The position numbers and the translations under genes were made by a program. From positions 186,001 through 250,000 of the forward strand of contig CAJWML010000002.1 in NCBI GenBank assembly GCA_913043285.1: DNA of 64,000 nt, in the 5' to 3' direction. Below the pieces are notes generated by a model that made no database searches, was not told the origin of the DNA, and saw only the letters and a list, made by a program, of their open reading frames with translations. Origin of the DNA: CAKZNE01 sp002695025 (GTDB lineage: Bacteria > Bacteroidota > Bacteroidia > Flavobacteriales > Schleiferiaceae). Every line of letters begins with the position of its first letter. Position 1 is the first letter of the stretch. Positions 8,979 to 17,978 of the stretch are shown here, in pieces.

Positions 8979-9794
8979 ATGAATCAACGTAGAACAGGGA
9001 TCATCGTGGTAGCCTTTGTAATTCTTTTGGGGATTATCCTGGCCTGGAGTGCCCTCACCTATACCATTAACCCTGGTGAAAAAGGGCTTGTTTTTAGAAA
9101 ATTCCAGGGAGGGTTGGATAAGGAAACCGTGTATGGACAGGGTTTTCACATCAAATGGCCCTGGGACAATGTATACATCTACGATGTAAAGATCCGCGAG
9201 GCGGTAAGTGCCATGGAAGTACTTTCCAAGAACGGGCTTACCATCAAAGCTGAACTTTCCTATCGCTATAAACCGGTGGATGAGGAGATCGGCTACCTGC
9301 ATGATGAGATCGGTCCCGACTACCACGATCGTATTATCGTGCCCGAAATACGCTCGGCCACAAGAGAGGTGATCGGTAAATATTTGCCGGACGAACTGTA
9401 TTCCACCAAGCGGGAATCCATCCAGGACGAGATATTCCAGCGTACCTCCAAAGCTTTAAAAGAGAAAAATATAGTACTGGATGCGGTATTGATACGTGAT
9501 ATCCAGTTGCCTCCCAAGTTAAAGGCTGCCATTGAGCGCAAGCTGGAGCAGGAGCAAGCCTCGCTGGAATATGAATTTAAGTTGGCCCGTGCCCAGAAGG
9601 AAGCACAACGTATGAAAATTGAAGCCCAGGGTAAAGCAGAGGCTTACAACATTATCAGTTCCGCCCTTACGGATAAGATCCTTAGAGAAAAAGGTATTGA
9701 AGCCACACTTAAACTAGCCGAATCGAACAACTCCAAAGTGGTTGTGGTTGGTAGTGGTAAGGATGGCTTGCCCATCATCTTAGGCGATAAATAA
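8979..9794 (+). CDS. Prohibitin / SPFH-domain membrane protein
   Basis: A 271-residue band-7 protein from the ATG at 8979 (a TTG 24 bp upstream is in frame but overlaps the preceding gene). One membrane segment (residues 8-27) is followed by the SPFH core with GEKGLVFRKFQGG, typical of prohibitins and HflK/C, and a long charged coiled-coil (LEQEQASLEYEFKLARAQ). Such proteins form ring-like scaffolds in the membrane and modulate proteases or lipid domains. The gene starts 10 bp after the VWA-like gene, suggesting joint transcription. No FtsH or HflK partner is nearby. Confidence 0.88.
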   Translation: MNQRRTGIIVVAFVILLGIILAWSALTYTINPGEKGLVFRKFQGGLDKETVYGQGFHIKWPWDNVYIYDVKIREAVSAMEVLSKNGLTIKAELSYRYKPVDEEIGYLHDEIGPDYHDRIIVPEIRSATREVIGKYLPDELYSTKRESIQDEIFQRTSKALKEKNIVLDAVLIRDIQLPPKLKAAIERKLEQEQASLEYEFKLARAQKEAQRMKIEAQGKAEAYNIISSALTDKILREKGIEATLKLAESNNSKVVVVGSGKDGLPIILGDK

Positions 9795-9819
9795 CAACCT
9801 CAAAAACATCTCAGACTTT

Positions 9820-11286
9820 ATGAGTACCTCCAATGTACGTCAGCTTGAACCCCAGGCATTATGGAATAATTTTGAAGATCTCAATGCCGTTCCCCGGCCT
9901 TCCAAAAAAGAAGAAAAGGTAATAGCCTTCATAGAAAATTTTGCCCAGGGCCTCAACCTGGATTATACCGTGGATAAGGTGGGTAATGTGATTATCCGCA
10001 AACCGGCAACGCCCGGAATGGAAAACCGCAGGCCCGTTGTTATGCAGGCGCATCTGGATATGGTACATCAAAAGAACGGGGATACGGATTTTGATTTTGA
10101 CACGCAGGGTATACAATCCTACGTGGAAGGTGATTGGGTAAAAGCAAAAGGAACTACCCTTGGAGCCGATAATGGAATGGGTGTGGCGGCTATTTTGACC
10201 GTTCTGCAGTCGCAGGATATTGCCCACCCAGCGTTGGAAGCTTTGTTTACCATTGACGAGGAATCCGGTATGACCGGAGCCCATAACCTGCAGCCTGGTC
10301 TTTTGAAAGGAGAGATCCTGATGAACCTGGATACGGAAGATGATGATGAATTGAGTGTGGGTTGTGCCGGGGGCATTGATATAAACATCAACTGGACCTA
10401 TGCTCAGCAGGAGCTAGAGGGCAATTATACCGGTATGGAATTATCGGTACGCGGACTTTTTGGTGGACATTCCGGTATGGACATCATTTACGGCCGTGGC
10501 AATGCGAATAAGATCATGAACCGCCTGCTGTGGGGCATGGGTGAATTGCATGGTGCCCGTATCCATTCTATTGACGGTGGCGGCCTTCGTAATGCGATAC
10601 CCCGCGAATCTACCGCAGTATTGGCTGTTCCGGTTGATCATGTGGATGATGTAAAACAACATTGGGATGAATTGAATAAAACTTTGCAGTCTGAATTTGC
10701 TACTACTGACCCTAAGCTCCATATCAGCTATAAGGAATGCCCCGCTCCTGATAAAGTAATGGCTGCGGAGCAGCAGGCACAACTGATTAACGCTATACAA
10801 GCGTGCCATGACGGTATTAAACGTATGAGTCCTGATGTGGATGACCTGGTGGAAACCTCTAATAACATAGCCAGGGTAGAGGTGCAACACGGAGAAGCAC
10901 ATATTCAGTGCCTTACACGTAGCGACCGCGAATCAGGGAAAATGGATATGGCTTATTCAGTTTCCTCACCCTTCAGCCTTATCGGGGCTACGATAGAGCT
11001 AAGTGGTTCCTATCCCGGCTGGAAACTGGATCCCAACTCACCCATGCTGGGTATAATGAAAAACCTGTACATGGAAATGTTTGAGGAGGAACCCAGGGTA
11101 ATAGCCTGCCATGCAGGCCTGGAGTGTGGATTGCTTGGGAAGCCTTACCCCAACCTGGAGATGATCAGTTTCGGGCCTACCATCCGGCATCCTCATTCTC
11201 CTGACGAGAAGGTGAGTATACCATCGGTACAGAAATTTTGGAAATACCTGAAGGAGGCCTTAGTACGGGTACCCGAAAAGGCCTAG
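9820..11286 (+). CDS. pepD: Aminoacyl-histidine dipeptidase (Xaa-His dipeptidase, M20C)
   Basis: Cytosolic di-zinc metallopeptidase that cleaves dipeptides such as carnosine (beta-Ala-His). The 488-residue length fits PepD. Metal and catalytic residues of M20 are visible: H78 and D80 in QAHLDMVHQ, the bridging D117 in LGADNGMG, E147/E148 in DEESGMTGAH, D171, and a late histidine in TIRHPHS. The lid domain is recognisable from GGHSGMDI. The gene lies 25 bp after the prohibitin-like gene and could be co-transcribed. Assignment is firm on family level. Confidence 0.93.
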   Translation: MSTSNVRQLEPQALWNNFEDLNAVPRPSKKEEKVIAFIENFAQGLNLDYTVDKVGNVIIRKPATPGMENRRPVVMQAHLDMVHQKNGDTDFDFDTQGIQSYVEGDWVKAKGTTLGADNGMGVAAILTVLQSQDIAHPALEALFTIDEESGMTGAHNLQPGLLKGEILMNLDTEDDDELSVGCAGGIDININWTYAQQELEGNYTGMELSVRGLFGGHSGMDIIYGRGNANKIMNRLLWGMGELHGARIHSIDGGGLRNAIPRESTAVLAVPVDHVDDVKQHWDELNKTLQSEFATTDPKLHISYKECPAPDKVMAAEQQAQLINAIQACHDGIKRMSPDVDDLVETSNNIARVEVQHGEAHIQCLTRSDRESGKMDMAYSVSSPFSLIGATIELSGSYPGWKLDPNSPMLGIMKNLYMEMFEEEPRVIACHAGLECGLLGKPYPNLEMISFGPTIRHPHSPDEKVSIPSVQKFWKYLKEALVRVPEKA

Positions 11287-11335
11287 CCATTTCACGGAAT
11301 CTGCGTAACTTCAGCACCTCTTTTAACTCCTTATC

Positions 11336-12202
11336 TTGACTTCTACAGACACTATAAAACTAATAGAGTGCCCGCGTGATGCTATGCAGGGCATTAAGGA
11401 ATACATACCTACCGCGCAAAAGATAGACTATATCAATGCGCTCCTCAAGGTAGGTTTTGATACCATTGATTTTGGCTCCTTTGTATCACCCAAGGCTATA
11501 CCGCAATTGCGGGATACGGCCACGGTGGTGAGGGGGCTGGACCTGAGCAGGACACAAAGTAAATTGCTTGCCATTGTAGCCAACACGCGTGGAGCCAAGG
11601 AAGCTGCAGCTTTTGATGAGATCACCTACCTGGGCTATCCCTTCTCCATTTCCGAGATCTTCCAGAAACGGAATACCAACCATACCATCCAGGAATCACT
11701 GGGTATACTGGATAATATCCTGGATATATGTGACCAAAACGCTAAGCAGCTGGTGGTGTACATTTCCATGGGATTCGGAAACCCTTATCGCGAGCCCTGG
11801 GATGTGAATGTGGTGGAACGCTGGTGTGAGAAACTGGTGGGTAAGGGGGTAAAGATCCTATCCCTTTCGGATACTATAGGTACTTCCAATCCGGAGAGTA
11901 TCACTTACTTGTTTTCCAATCTTATACCTGCCTTCCCTGGAGTGGAGTTTGGTGCTCATTTGCATACCACCCCGGATTCATGGCGCGAAAAAGTAATGGC
12001 CGCCTATGAGAGTGGATGCCGCAGGTTTGACGGTGCTATCAAAGGTTATGGAGGTTGCCCTATGACCAATGATGAACTGGTGGGTAATATGCCTATGGAG
12101 AAGTTGCTGAGCTTTGTACAGGATCGTAAGGTGCCTCATCAACTGAATACCCTGGCTTTTGAGAGTGCCTACAATAAGGCCTTGCAAACGTTTCCTGTTT
12201 AA
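11336..12202 (+). CDS. Hydroxymethylglutaryl-CoA lyase-like protein
   Basis: DRE-TIM metallolyase superfamily, 288 residues. Known HMG-CoA lyases split HMG-CoA into acetyl-CoA and acetoacetate in leucine and ketone-body breakdown. Seen here: the N-terminal ECPRDAMQG (family VGPRDGLQ, R14 and D15 kept), GAHLHTTPDS (family H-x-H metal ligands) and GGCPMTNDELVGNM with active-site Cys241. No ATG exists at the N-terminus; TTG at 11336 gives MTSTDTIKL and is the only sensible start. Its stop codon shares bases with the stop of the opposing gene. Variation from canonical motifs leaves some doubt about substrate. Confidence 0.85.
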   Translation: MTSTDTIKLIECPRDAMQGIKEYIPTAQKIDYINALLKVGFDTIDFGSFVSPKAIPQLRDTATVVRGLDLSRTQSKLLAIVANTRGAKEAAAFDEITYLGYPFSISEIFQKRNTNHTIQESLGILDNILDICDQNAKQLVVYISMGFGNPYREPWDVNVVERWCEKLVGKGVKILSLSDTIGTSNPESITYLFSNLIPAFPGVEFGAHLHTTPDSWREKVMAAYESGCRRFDGAIKGYGGCPMTNDELVGNMPMEKLLSFVQDRKVPHQLNTLAFESAYNKALQTFPV

Positions 12203-12828
12203 CGGGGGTCAAAAATATTCACATCGTCCATGCGGAGCTCTTCTTTTTCTTCGCCTTCCACCATCATAAGGACTTCATCGGCAGACATGTAATACTTCCG
12301 GATCCGGGCCTTGTATTTATCCGATAAGTTTGATTTTTCCAGGATATATTCCTTGGTAGCCAATATCTGATCGGACATGCCGTACTCAATGGCAAAGAGA
12401 TCTGCTCTGCGCTCCGCACCCATGCGGTAGTTGGATGAAGCCAGATAAAGCAGTCCGTATTTGAGCATTCCAAAAAAACCGTGGCGTAAGTAATCCATTA
12501 GATGGCCCATTTCGTGGGCCAGCCATCCGTAAAGTACTTCATCGTCCAGCTCTTCCAGCTTTATATGGTTAGGCAGTTGTACGCTGTTGTTCATTTCTAT
12601 TTTATATCGCCTGTTGTGTTTTCCTCCCAGAAAAGTGCTTAAAACAGGTTGGGCACGCATGGTTGTCTTTTTGAGCCTGCGTTGCACCAGATCTATCTTT
12701 TTGTCCTGAAGAGGCTTATAGTGAGATAGTACTTTGAGGAAGATCTTCTTGACGCGGGGATCGTCAACGTTTTTAAACCGGATTGTACTCATATTCTTTA
12801 TAAACGGGCATTCTTCAAGGTAGTTCAC
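12199..12828 (-). CDS. HEMGH-motif putative metallopeptidase (unknown family)
   Basis: A 209-residue soluble protein with a zinc-peptidase signature: LAHEMGHLMDYL (H105, E106, H109) followed by ERRADLFAIEYGM (E139, D143), the layout of gluzincins in which a Glu about 30 residues later is the third ligand. No signal peptide or membrane segment is seen, so it probably acts in the cytosol. The start is uncertain: GTG at 12828 or ATG at 12792 (giving MSTIRFKNVDD, 197 residues). It overlaps the end of the lyase gene by 4 bp, tail to tail. Not a classical M48 protein since the flanking membrane helices are absent. Confidence 0.72.
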   Translation of the reverse strand: MNYLEECPFIKNMSTIRFKNVDDPRVKKIFLKVLSHYKPLQDKKIDLVQRRLKKTTMRAQPVLSTFLGGKHNRRYKIEMNNSVQLPNHIKLEELDDEVLYGWLAHEMGHLMDYLRHGFFGMLKYGLLYLASSNYRMGAERRADLFAIEYGMSDQILATKEYILEKSNLSDKYKARIRKYYMSADEVLMMVEGEEKEELRMDDVNIFDPR

Positions 12829-12900
12829 TGCCAGGTATTTTCCTTCAGTCTGAAACCATAGGAATGGAATACTGCGTAGGTATAGCCATAATAAGCGTAT

Positions 12901-13050
12901 ATGAATCTTCGGGAAGTCATTGAAATTAGTTTATCGGTAAAGGATTTTATGGAGAAGGATGCACAGTCCTATCCCCGGGTGAAGCACTTATATCCCCATA
13001 GCTATGAACCGGAAAGACGGGTATCCAGGATCAAAGTGCAATGCCGTTGA
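12901..13050 (+). CDS. Possible small protein, 49 residues
   Basis: An ATG-started frame of 49 codons in an otherwise empty 278-bp gap. It begins MNLREVIEISLSVKDFMEKD and ends with a basic segment, then Cys-Arg-stop. Charged and soluble, no membrane segment. No clear promoter. It reads like a protein more than like random sequence but may be chance. Confidence 0.35.
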   Translation: MNLREVIEISLSVKDFMEKDAQSYPRVKHLYPHSYEPERRVSRIKVQCR

Positions 13051-13106
13051 ACCTTTTTAATAAAGGCGTAGTTATATAGAGTATTAATACCTAAACAGAT
13101 AACACA

Positions 13107-13355
13107 ATGAAGTCTATTAAATTTTTATTTGCCGCTTTGATAGCCGGATTCGCTTTCACGGCATGTAATTCAGGTGAGCCCAAGGATAATGCATCCGATA
13201 CTATCATTATTGATGACGATAGTCCGGAGCCCGCAGCTACTGAAACCACAACACAAGAAGATGAAGGAAGTAGCATTGGTTTTGATGTAAATACCGATGA
13301 AGATGGTAATGTTTCCGGAGGAGTAGAAGGAGATATTGACCTGGATAAAAAGTAA
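13107..13355 (+). CDS. Small acidic lipoprotein
   Basis: An 82-residue lipoprotein: Lys, a hydrophobic stretch and lipobox FTAC (Cys20), then an extremely acidic, low-complexity mature part of only 62 residues (runs such as DTIIIDDDSPEP and VNTDEDGNVSGG). The acidic Asp-rich repeats suggest calcium or cation binding or a disordered tether; this is inference. Single gene with a strong terminator at 13381-13407. No homologue is recognised. Confidence 0.72.
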   Translation: MKSIKFLFAALIAGFAFTACNSGEPKDNASDTIIIDDDSPEPAATETTTQEDEGSSIGFDVNTDEDGNVSGGVEGDIDLDKK

Positions 13356-13380
13356 GATATGCGTTTGCATAGTATAAATA

Positions 13381-13407
13381 AAGCCATGTGATCACATGGC
13401 TTTTTTG
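13381..13407 (+). terminator. Rho-independent terminator after the acidic lipoprotein
   Basis: A perfect 9-bp palindromic stem (GCCATGTGA/TCACATGGC, no loop bases beyond the centre) is followed by six T. Confidence 0.85.
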
Positions 13408-13431
13408 TTTCACTAAAAAAATTGGAGAAAG

Positions 13432-14076
13432 ATGAAAGTACTCGTAATAGGAGCTCATGGAAAAGTAGGCAGGAAGATTACCGATAAGCTCAATAAACAC
13501 AATCACCAGGTAGTGGCTATGGTGCGTGATGAATCGCAAAAAGCCGCCATGCAAAAACTAGGCGCCACGCCTGTATTGGCTGACCTGGAGGGAGATATAT
13601 CCCATGCCTTTAAGGATAAGCTGGATGCCGTGATCTTTACAGCCGGGAGCGGTGGTAATACCGGTAAGGATAAAACGATAACCGTTGACTTACAAGGTGC
13701 CCGTAAAAGCATTGATGAAGCGGTAAAACATAAGGTGCCCCGTTATATTATGATCAGTGCGCTGGGTGCCAATAATGCCGATGAGATGCCGGATGATATG
13801 CGCCATTATTTTGTTGCTAAATCCGAAGCGGATCAGTACCTGGTACAAAGTGAACTGGACTATACCATATTGCGACCAGGCAGGCTCACTGATGAAGGAG
13901 GTACCGGTAGCGTGAATGCTGCGGAAAGCCTGGAAGATTATGAAGACCGTACGATAAGCCGTGACGATGTGGCTACGGCCGCGGTGCTCATGCTGGACCG
14001 CTCTAATACTCATAAGAAGGTGGTGGAATTGCTTAACGGCAAAACCCCGGTTAAGGACGCGCTGGCAGCAATTTAA
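13432..14076 (+). CDS. NAD(P)-binding SDR (atypical type 5, YhfK/YwnB-like)
   Basis: A 214-residue Rossmann-fold protein of the NAD(P)H-binding atypical SDR group. The dinucleotide motif GAHGKVGRKI is at residues 8-17. YIMISALGANNAD and the later DYTILRPGRLTDE match the a5 SDR pattern (the LRPGxLT motif). These proteins lack the classical Tyr-x3-Lys and several are sugar-epimerase-like or redox sensors. Monocistronic after a terminator. Enzymatic role unknown. Confidence 0.87.
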   Translation: MKVLVIGAHGKVGRKITDKLNKHNHQVVAMVRDESQKAAMQKLGATPVLADLEGDISHAFKDKLDAVIFTAGSGGNTGKDKTITVDLQGARKSIDEAVKHKVPRYIMISALGANNADEMPDDMRHYFVAKSEADQYLVQSELDYTILRPGRLTDEGGTGSVNAAESLEDYEDRTISRDDVATAAVLMLDRSNTHKKVVELLNGKTPVKDALAAI

Positions 14077-14140
14077 GCCAGTGCATTGTTCCTAATGGTG
14101 CGTTTCGGATATTTGAGGCTTTAATTTTTGCCCGTATCCC

Positions 14141-14626
14141 ATGTTCCAAAAACTGACCATTACCCAATTTCCGCCTGCAAAACCGTTGATGATATGGGAC
14201 GGTAATTGTGGATTTTGTCGATATTGGGTTACACGCTGGCAAAAGATTACCGGAGACCGCGTGGACTATCAACCCTACCAGGAAGCTTCGGAGAGGGTTC
14301 CGGATATTGCGTTACATCATTTTAAGCAAGCCAGCCGGTTAATAGAGCCGGACGGTAGTATCTTTTCGGGACCGCGCTCCGCATACCGTACTTTTACCTA
14401 CGGCAGTTCCTGGGGGTTCTTGGATAAATGGTACGCCCAATACGGTTGGTTCCGGAAAATGAGCGACTGGCTGTATATGCGTATTGCAAAGAACCGCTCT
14501 TTGCTGTTCAGGCTAACCAAACTCATGTTTGGAGGCGATCCTGAAAATACCAAACCCTTTTGGGTAATTTACCTGGCATTGATCGTGTATTTCATATACA
14601 TTTCCCTGGTTGGGTTACCTTTATAA
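14141..14626 (+). CDS. DCC-family thiol-disulfide protein (DUF393)
   Basis: A 161-residue member of the YuxK/DCC family. The defining DGNCGFC motif (residues 20-26, Cys23 and Cys26) has the thioredoxin-like CxxC and a following RYWVTRW. The C-terminus (about residues 143-160) is a membrane segment, giving an anchored protein with its CxxC on the cytosolic side if the N-terminus is inside. Function in cells is not established for this family. The next gene starts 17 bp downstream. Confidence 0.88.
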   Translation: MFQKLTITQFPPAKPLMIWDGNCGFCRYWVTRWQKITGDRVDYQPYQEASERVPDIALHHFKQASRLIEPDGSIFSGPRSAYRTFTYGSSWGFLDKWYAQYGWFRKMSDWLYMRIAKNRSLLFRLTKLMFGGDPENTKPFWVIYLALIVYFIYISLVGLPL

Positions 14627-14643
14627 GTCTTAACTTAAAGGTT

Positions 14644-15432
14644 ATGAGATCAATGACAAGCCGGCTTCTTATAATCACATCTGTATGTTTGGTGAATGCG
14701 TTGCCATTGCATGCTCAGCAAAGCCTGCTTGTTTCACCGGAGTTCAACGTCAGTGCTGATGCTCATGCCGGGGTAGGCTTCATGATCTTTACCACCACCG
14801 GTTTAGATCCCATCCTTCAAAAGCATTACGAAGAAACCCGGTTGGGTCTGGATGCCGGAATGAGCTTGCAGTTTCGCCTCAGTAATAATTTCAGGCTGGG
14901 AGTAAGCGGCAGTTATTTCTCTTCCGGTCATACCACCGATGGGGTGGCTATAACGGTAAACAATAAAACCAGCAAGGTGACGTACTCTGGTGAGCTTACG
15001 GATGAACTGGAGGTAATATTTGGAGGGGTGAGCGGAGTTTACCGACTGGCCGATCAGGGGTCGATAAAATTTGATGTAGTCTATTCATTGGGAGCTACTT
15101 TCTTTACCAATAACGGTATTTTTATAGTAGATACCTTTAGGGTCAGGGCCAATTCCTTTGCCTATCAATTCGGGTTCAATGTGGATATCAATCTTTCGGA
15201 ACACATGTCTATGATAATGGGATTATCGTATATGAATTCAGTGGCCCATACCGTTGATTTCAGGAACTATACCGGCAAACTTCCTCAGTTAGCGGTTGAT
15301 TCCTGGGATCTCAGGCGGTTTAATCTGGGCGTGGGCCTGCGTTATTATTTCTGGAAACGCAAGGAAGGCCGGTCACGGCCAGGAAGAACACCAGATCCTG
15401 ACGATGATTATGTTCCGGATCGTTTTAAATAA
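14644..15432 (+). CDS. Secreted beta-barrel-like outer membrane protein
   Basis: A 262-residue protein starting at ATG 14644 (MRSMTSRLLIITSVCLVNAL, signal peptide cleaved near LHAQ). The open frame extends 28 codons further upstream but those overlap the DCC gene. The mature part alternates polar and hydrophobic residues with aromatic ends, as in porin-like barrels (e.g. FRLGVSGSYF, LGVGLRYYF near the C-terminus), then a charged tail rich in Arg, Pro and Asp (GRTPDPDDDYVPDRFK). Unknown function. It ends 8 bp inside the opposing HEAT-like gene. Confidence 0.72.
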   Translation: MRSMTSRLLIITSVCLVNALPLHAQQSLLVSPEFNVSADAHAGVGFMIFTTTGLDPILQKHYEETRLGLDAGMSLQFRLSNNFRLGVSGSYFSSGHTTDGVAITVNNKTSKVTYSGELTDELEVIFGGVSGVYRLADQGSIKFDVVYSLGATFFTNNGIFIVDTFRVRANSFAYQFGFNVDINLSEHMSMIMGLSYMNSVAHTVDFRNYTGKLPQLAVDSWDLRRFNLGVGLRYYFWKRKEGRSRPGRTPDPDDDYVPDRFK

Positions 15433-15943
15433 GCAGCTCTAGTGCTTTAAGTGTTTTCCGGCCCCTGGAGAGAAAAGCCTTGGGCGCATGCTCCATATTC
15501 TCCTCAATCACCATCTGTAATTCTGGAGCCAGTTCCTGTACTTTCGTAACGATCCGCAGAGCGGTGGTCATGGCAAAAACCCGGATGGCCGGTGGGCGGC
15601 CTGGATTTGTTACTTCCTGGATGGCCAGGTCAAACAGCAGCCCCTGGTATTCAGTGGGAACATCGGTTTTTTGAAGCACCCGGTAGATGTTGCGGGTTAG
15701 TGCAGGGTGCCGGGCATTTTGCAATACCGGCAGAAGGTTTGGCAAATGTGGTAATATGAGTTCGGGTTTGTACTCTCCAACCATACCTATGGACCAGGCC
15801 GCCCGCTGAGCCAGCAATTCATCATCACCCAAAAACAGATCCATTAAAACTTTAAAGTCTTCCGGGCGTTGTAACACCTGCTCAGCAATTAAATTTGCGT
15901 TTTCTTTAGAATGAGCCTTTAGTAATTGAACCCTAATATCCAT
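15425..15943 (-). CDS. HEAT-like helical repeat protein
   Basis: A 172-residue cytosolic protein composed of paired helices typical of HEAT/Armadillo repeats (for example AAWSIGMVGEYKPELILPHL, LTRNIYRVLQKTDVP, IRVFAMTTALRIVTKV). Such folds are protein-binding scaffolds and some Bacteroidota members sit near adenylosuccinate or DNA-glycosylase genes, but nothing here tells the partner. Convergent overlap of 8 bp with the barrel gene. Confidence 0.7.
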   Translation of the reverse strand: MDIRVQLLKAHSKENANLIAEQVLQRPEDFKVLMDLFLGDDELLAQRAAWSIGMVGEYKPELILPHLPNLLPVLQNARHPALTRNIYRVLQKTDVPTEYQGLLFDLAIQEVTNPGRPPAIRVFAMTTALRIVTKVQELAPELQMVIEENMEHAPKAFLSRGRKTLKALELLI

Positions 15944-15989
15944 ACAGCGCTTTTTTGATGGTTCTACCGCGTGAAGTTGGTAAAAAACT

Positions 15990-16847
15990 ATGAGTCCAAA
16001 TTATTCAACCCCGGTAAAAAGAATTGCTCAGGCCGGCCTGATAAGCAAGGGTATCGTGTATTTCATCTTTGGAGTTCTTATCCTTATGGCTGTATTCAGC
16101 CATGGCAATGAGCCTGTACAACTCTTCGCTATCCTTAAATATATCATTAACCTTGGCTGGCTGGGCCGTTTAGTGGTTATTCTTTTGACCATTGGTCTCT
16201 TTTGCTATTCTCTTTGGAAGTTCTTTCAGATGGTTTTTAATACCGAAGGATATAAAAAAGACCTGCACGGGTACTTTATACGCATCACCTGGCTGGGACC
16301 TTTTATCTTTTACATGGTGCTGGGTGGTCACTCTACCGTGCAGTTGTACCGGTACTATGCAGGCTCCTTTGCCTACGGTAATACCAACAGCAGCTTACAA
16401 AGTTTTATGTATGAGCAGGGTGGGAGCTGGTTTATTGTATTCCTGGCCGCTACTTTTTTTCTCAACGCCTGTTCTCTTTTTTACCTGGGCTTTACTGGAA
16501 AGTATACGCTGATGCTTACCGGTCAGCGTTTTTATGACAACAGCCCACGTTTTGCCCGTATTACCGGTTTCCTGGGATATGTAATGTATGGATTCGCCCT
16601 GTTGATCATAGCCTTCCTCTTTGCGGCAGCCTTATATTATTCCGACCCTTCCATGGCCCAGGGGGGAGAGAGTATGTTTGATTTCCTAAAAAGTAAATCA
16701 TACGGTGTTTTCATGTTGATGGCTATTGCCACCGGTACTATGTGTTATGGCTTTTACTTTTTTGTAGCCTCCTTTTACCGCTGGCAGGAGGATAAGCCCT
16801 CTAATCAGTCTTCTTCCAGTGATAATTCGATCAATACCGGGAAGTGA
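15990..16847 (+). CDS. DUF1206 integral membrane protein
   Basis: A 285-residue protein with six predicted membrane helices in three two-helix repeats. Each repeat opens with a basic-Gly segment such as RIAQAGLISKGIVYFIFGVL, RITWLGPFIFYMVL and RITGFLGYVMYGFALLII, the hallmark of DUF1206. Function unknown in characterised bacteria. The C-terminal 43 bp overlap the opposing EEP gene. Divergent from the HEAT-like gene with a 46-bp gap. Confidence 0.85.
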   Translation: MSPNYSTPVKRIAQAGLISKGIVYFIFGVLILMAVFSHGNEPVQLFAILKYIINLGWLGRLVVILLTIGLFCYSLWKFFQMVFNTEGYKKDLHGYFIRITWLGPFIFYMVLGGHSTVQLYRYYAGSFAYGNTNSSLQSFMYEQGGSWFIVFLAATFFLNACSLFYLGFTGKYTLMLTGQRFYDNSPRFARITGFLGYVMYGFALLIIAFLFAAALYYSDPSMAQGGESMFDFLKSKSYGVFMLMAIATGTMCYGFYFFVASFYRWQEDKPSNQSSSSDNSINTGK

Positions 16848-17977
16848 TCTGAACCAATACTGCGCAGCCTCCTCATTTTCAGGAGCCTGAAATGGCGTGA
16901 ACAGAATACATGATCCAGAGGCCAGCGCATCAGAATGTTGCGCGCATTGAAAGTAGAAAAGATACCCCGGCCCTTGCGCGGGTCCTTGAGTCCGGATACC
17001 CTTAGAAAACGGTCTGTAGTATAGCTCCAGGCCACATCGTTGAGATCACCCACTACAATAATAGGGCGTGTTTCCTGCTCACATTCGCGGGCTACCATCA
17101 ACAATTCTGCATCCCGTTCGGTAGAATAGGGGTTTTCAGTAGGAGAGGGGGGCTCCGGGTGCAATCCGTAAAAACGTATCTGTTTACCCTTTTCCGAATA
17201 AATAAAAGCCTTTACACTGGGTATATCCTCTTCCACCAGGTATCTCAGTTCACAATCTTCTATCCTCAGGCGGGTATACAGCAACATACCATAGGTATTG
17301 TCCAGCGGCAGGCAAAGCGGTTGTTCGTAGTCCTTTTCTATTTCACGCATACCCTCTTTCCAGGCCTGGTCTGTCTCTACCAACAGCACCAGGTCCGGCT
17401 GGTGACGTTTAATATGCCTCACCAGTTTGTGATACTGCTTATTAGGCTGATATACATTGGAGATGAGCAGTTTAATCGGGTCGCTTGCTTTTTTTCTGCG
17501 TATACCTTTCAGAGCTTTTGGGGCCAGTGGGGTAAAGGGGAATATGAGGTACAATAAATGCACTATGGCCATTATATGCAACCCCATTAGACTAATGTTT
17601 ACAAGGGTATGTGGTAGTAGCCAATAGACGCTGATCAGCAGTACACCGAAGAGGACCAGCTTCTGAAGGCGTGGAAATTCAAATATCCGGAAAGTCCAGT
17701 GATCCTTGCGGAACAGGGGCAATATCACCGTGGTGATCATGAATGCCGAAAAGAAGTAAATGATAATGCGTGTAACCACCCCGGGTATTGTTGATTGGCG
17801 TTGAATGGAATTACTTTCTGCGTTAAGATAATTTCTCCAGGCCGGTTTTGTTTCACCAGGACCATATTTTTTTTCAATGCCAGTGATCAGTCCTTTTTTA
17901 TTTCTGAAAAACAAGGACTTAATATCTGAGAACACAAAACTTAATGTATCTTCGCGCCCTAATTTTAAGTACTTCAT
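16805..17977 (-). CDS. Endonuclease/exonuclease/phosphatase (EEP) domain membrane protein
   Basis: The N-terminal half has about three membrane helices (residues 70-160); the C-terminal half is an EEP domain with LLVETDQAW, VVGDLNDVAWS (D and N of the GDLN motif), PLDHVF and GSDHFPV, the catalytic Asp-His. EEP enzymes cleave phosphodiesters of nucleic acids or lipids; the membrane anchor makes a lipid or extracellular nucleic-acid substrate plausible. The N-terminal 60-70 residues of the longest frame are doubtful because they overlap the divergent helicase promoter at 17947; GTG in PGVVTRI (near 17775) or ATG near residue 80 may be the true start. Confidence 0.85.
   Translation of the reverse strand: MKYLKLGREDTLSFVFSDIKSLFFRNKKGLITGIEKKYGPGETKPAWRNYLNAESNSIQRQSTIPGVVTRIIIYFFSAFMITTVILPLFRKDHWTFRIFEFPRLQKLVLFGVLLISVYWLLPHTLVNISLMGLHIMAIVHLLYLIFPFTPLAPKALKGIRRKKASDPIKLLISNVYQPNKQYHKLVRHIKRHQPDLVLLVETDQAWKEGMREIEKDYEQPLCLPLDNTYGMLLYTRLRIEDCELRYLVEEDIPSVKAFIYSEKGKQIRFYGLHPEPPSPTENPYSTERDAELLMVARECEQETRPIIVVGDLNDVAWSYTTDRFLRVSGLKDPRKGRGIFSTFNARNILMRWPLDHVFCSRHFRLLKMRRLRSIGSDHFPVLIELSLEED
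17947..17954 (+). promoter_or_regulatory. Probable -7 box of the helicase gene
   Basis: TATCTTCG differs from TAnnTTTG at one position and lies 25 bp before the TTG start at 17979. It also overlaps the start of the longest reading frame on the other strand. Confidence 0.4.
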
Positions 17978-17978
17978 T

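Noticed and set aside
15480..15674. A 64-codon plus-strand frame over the HEAT-like gene
   Set aside because: Antisense of a clear helical-repeat gene; no signal or motif.
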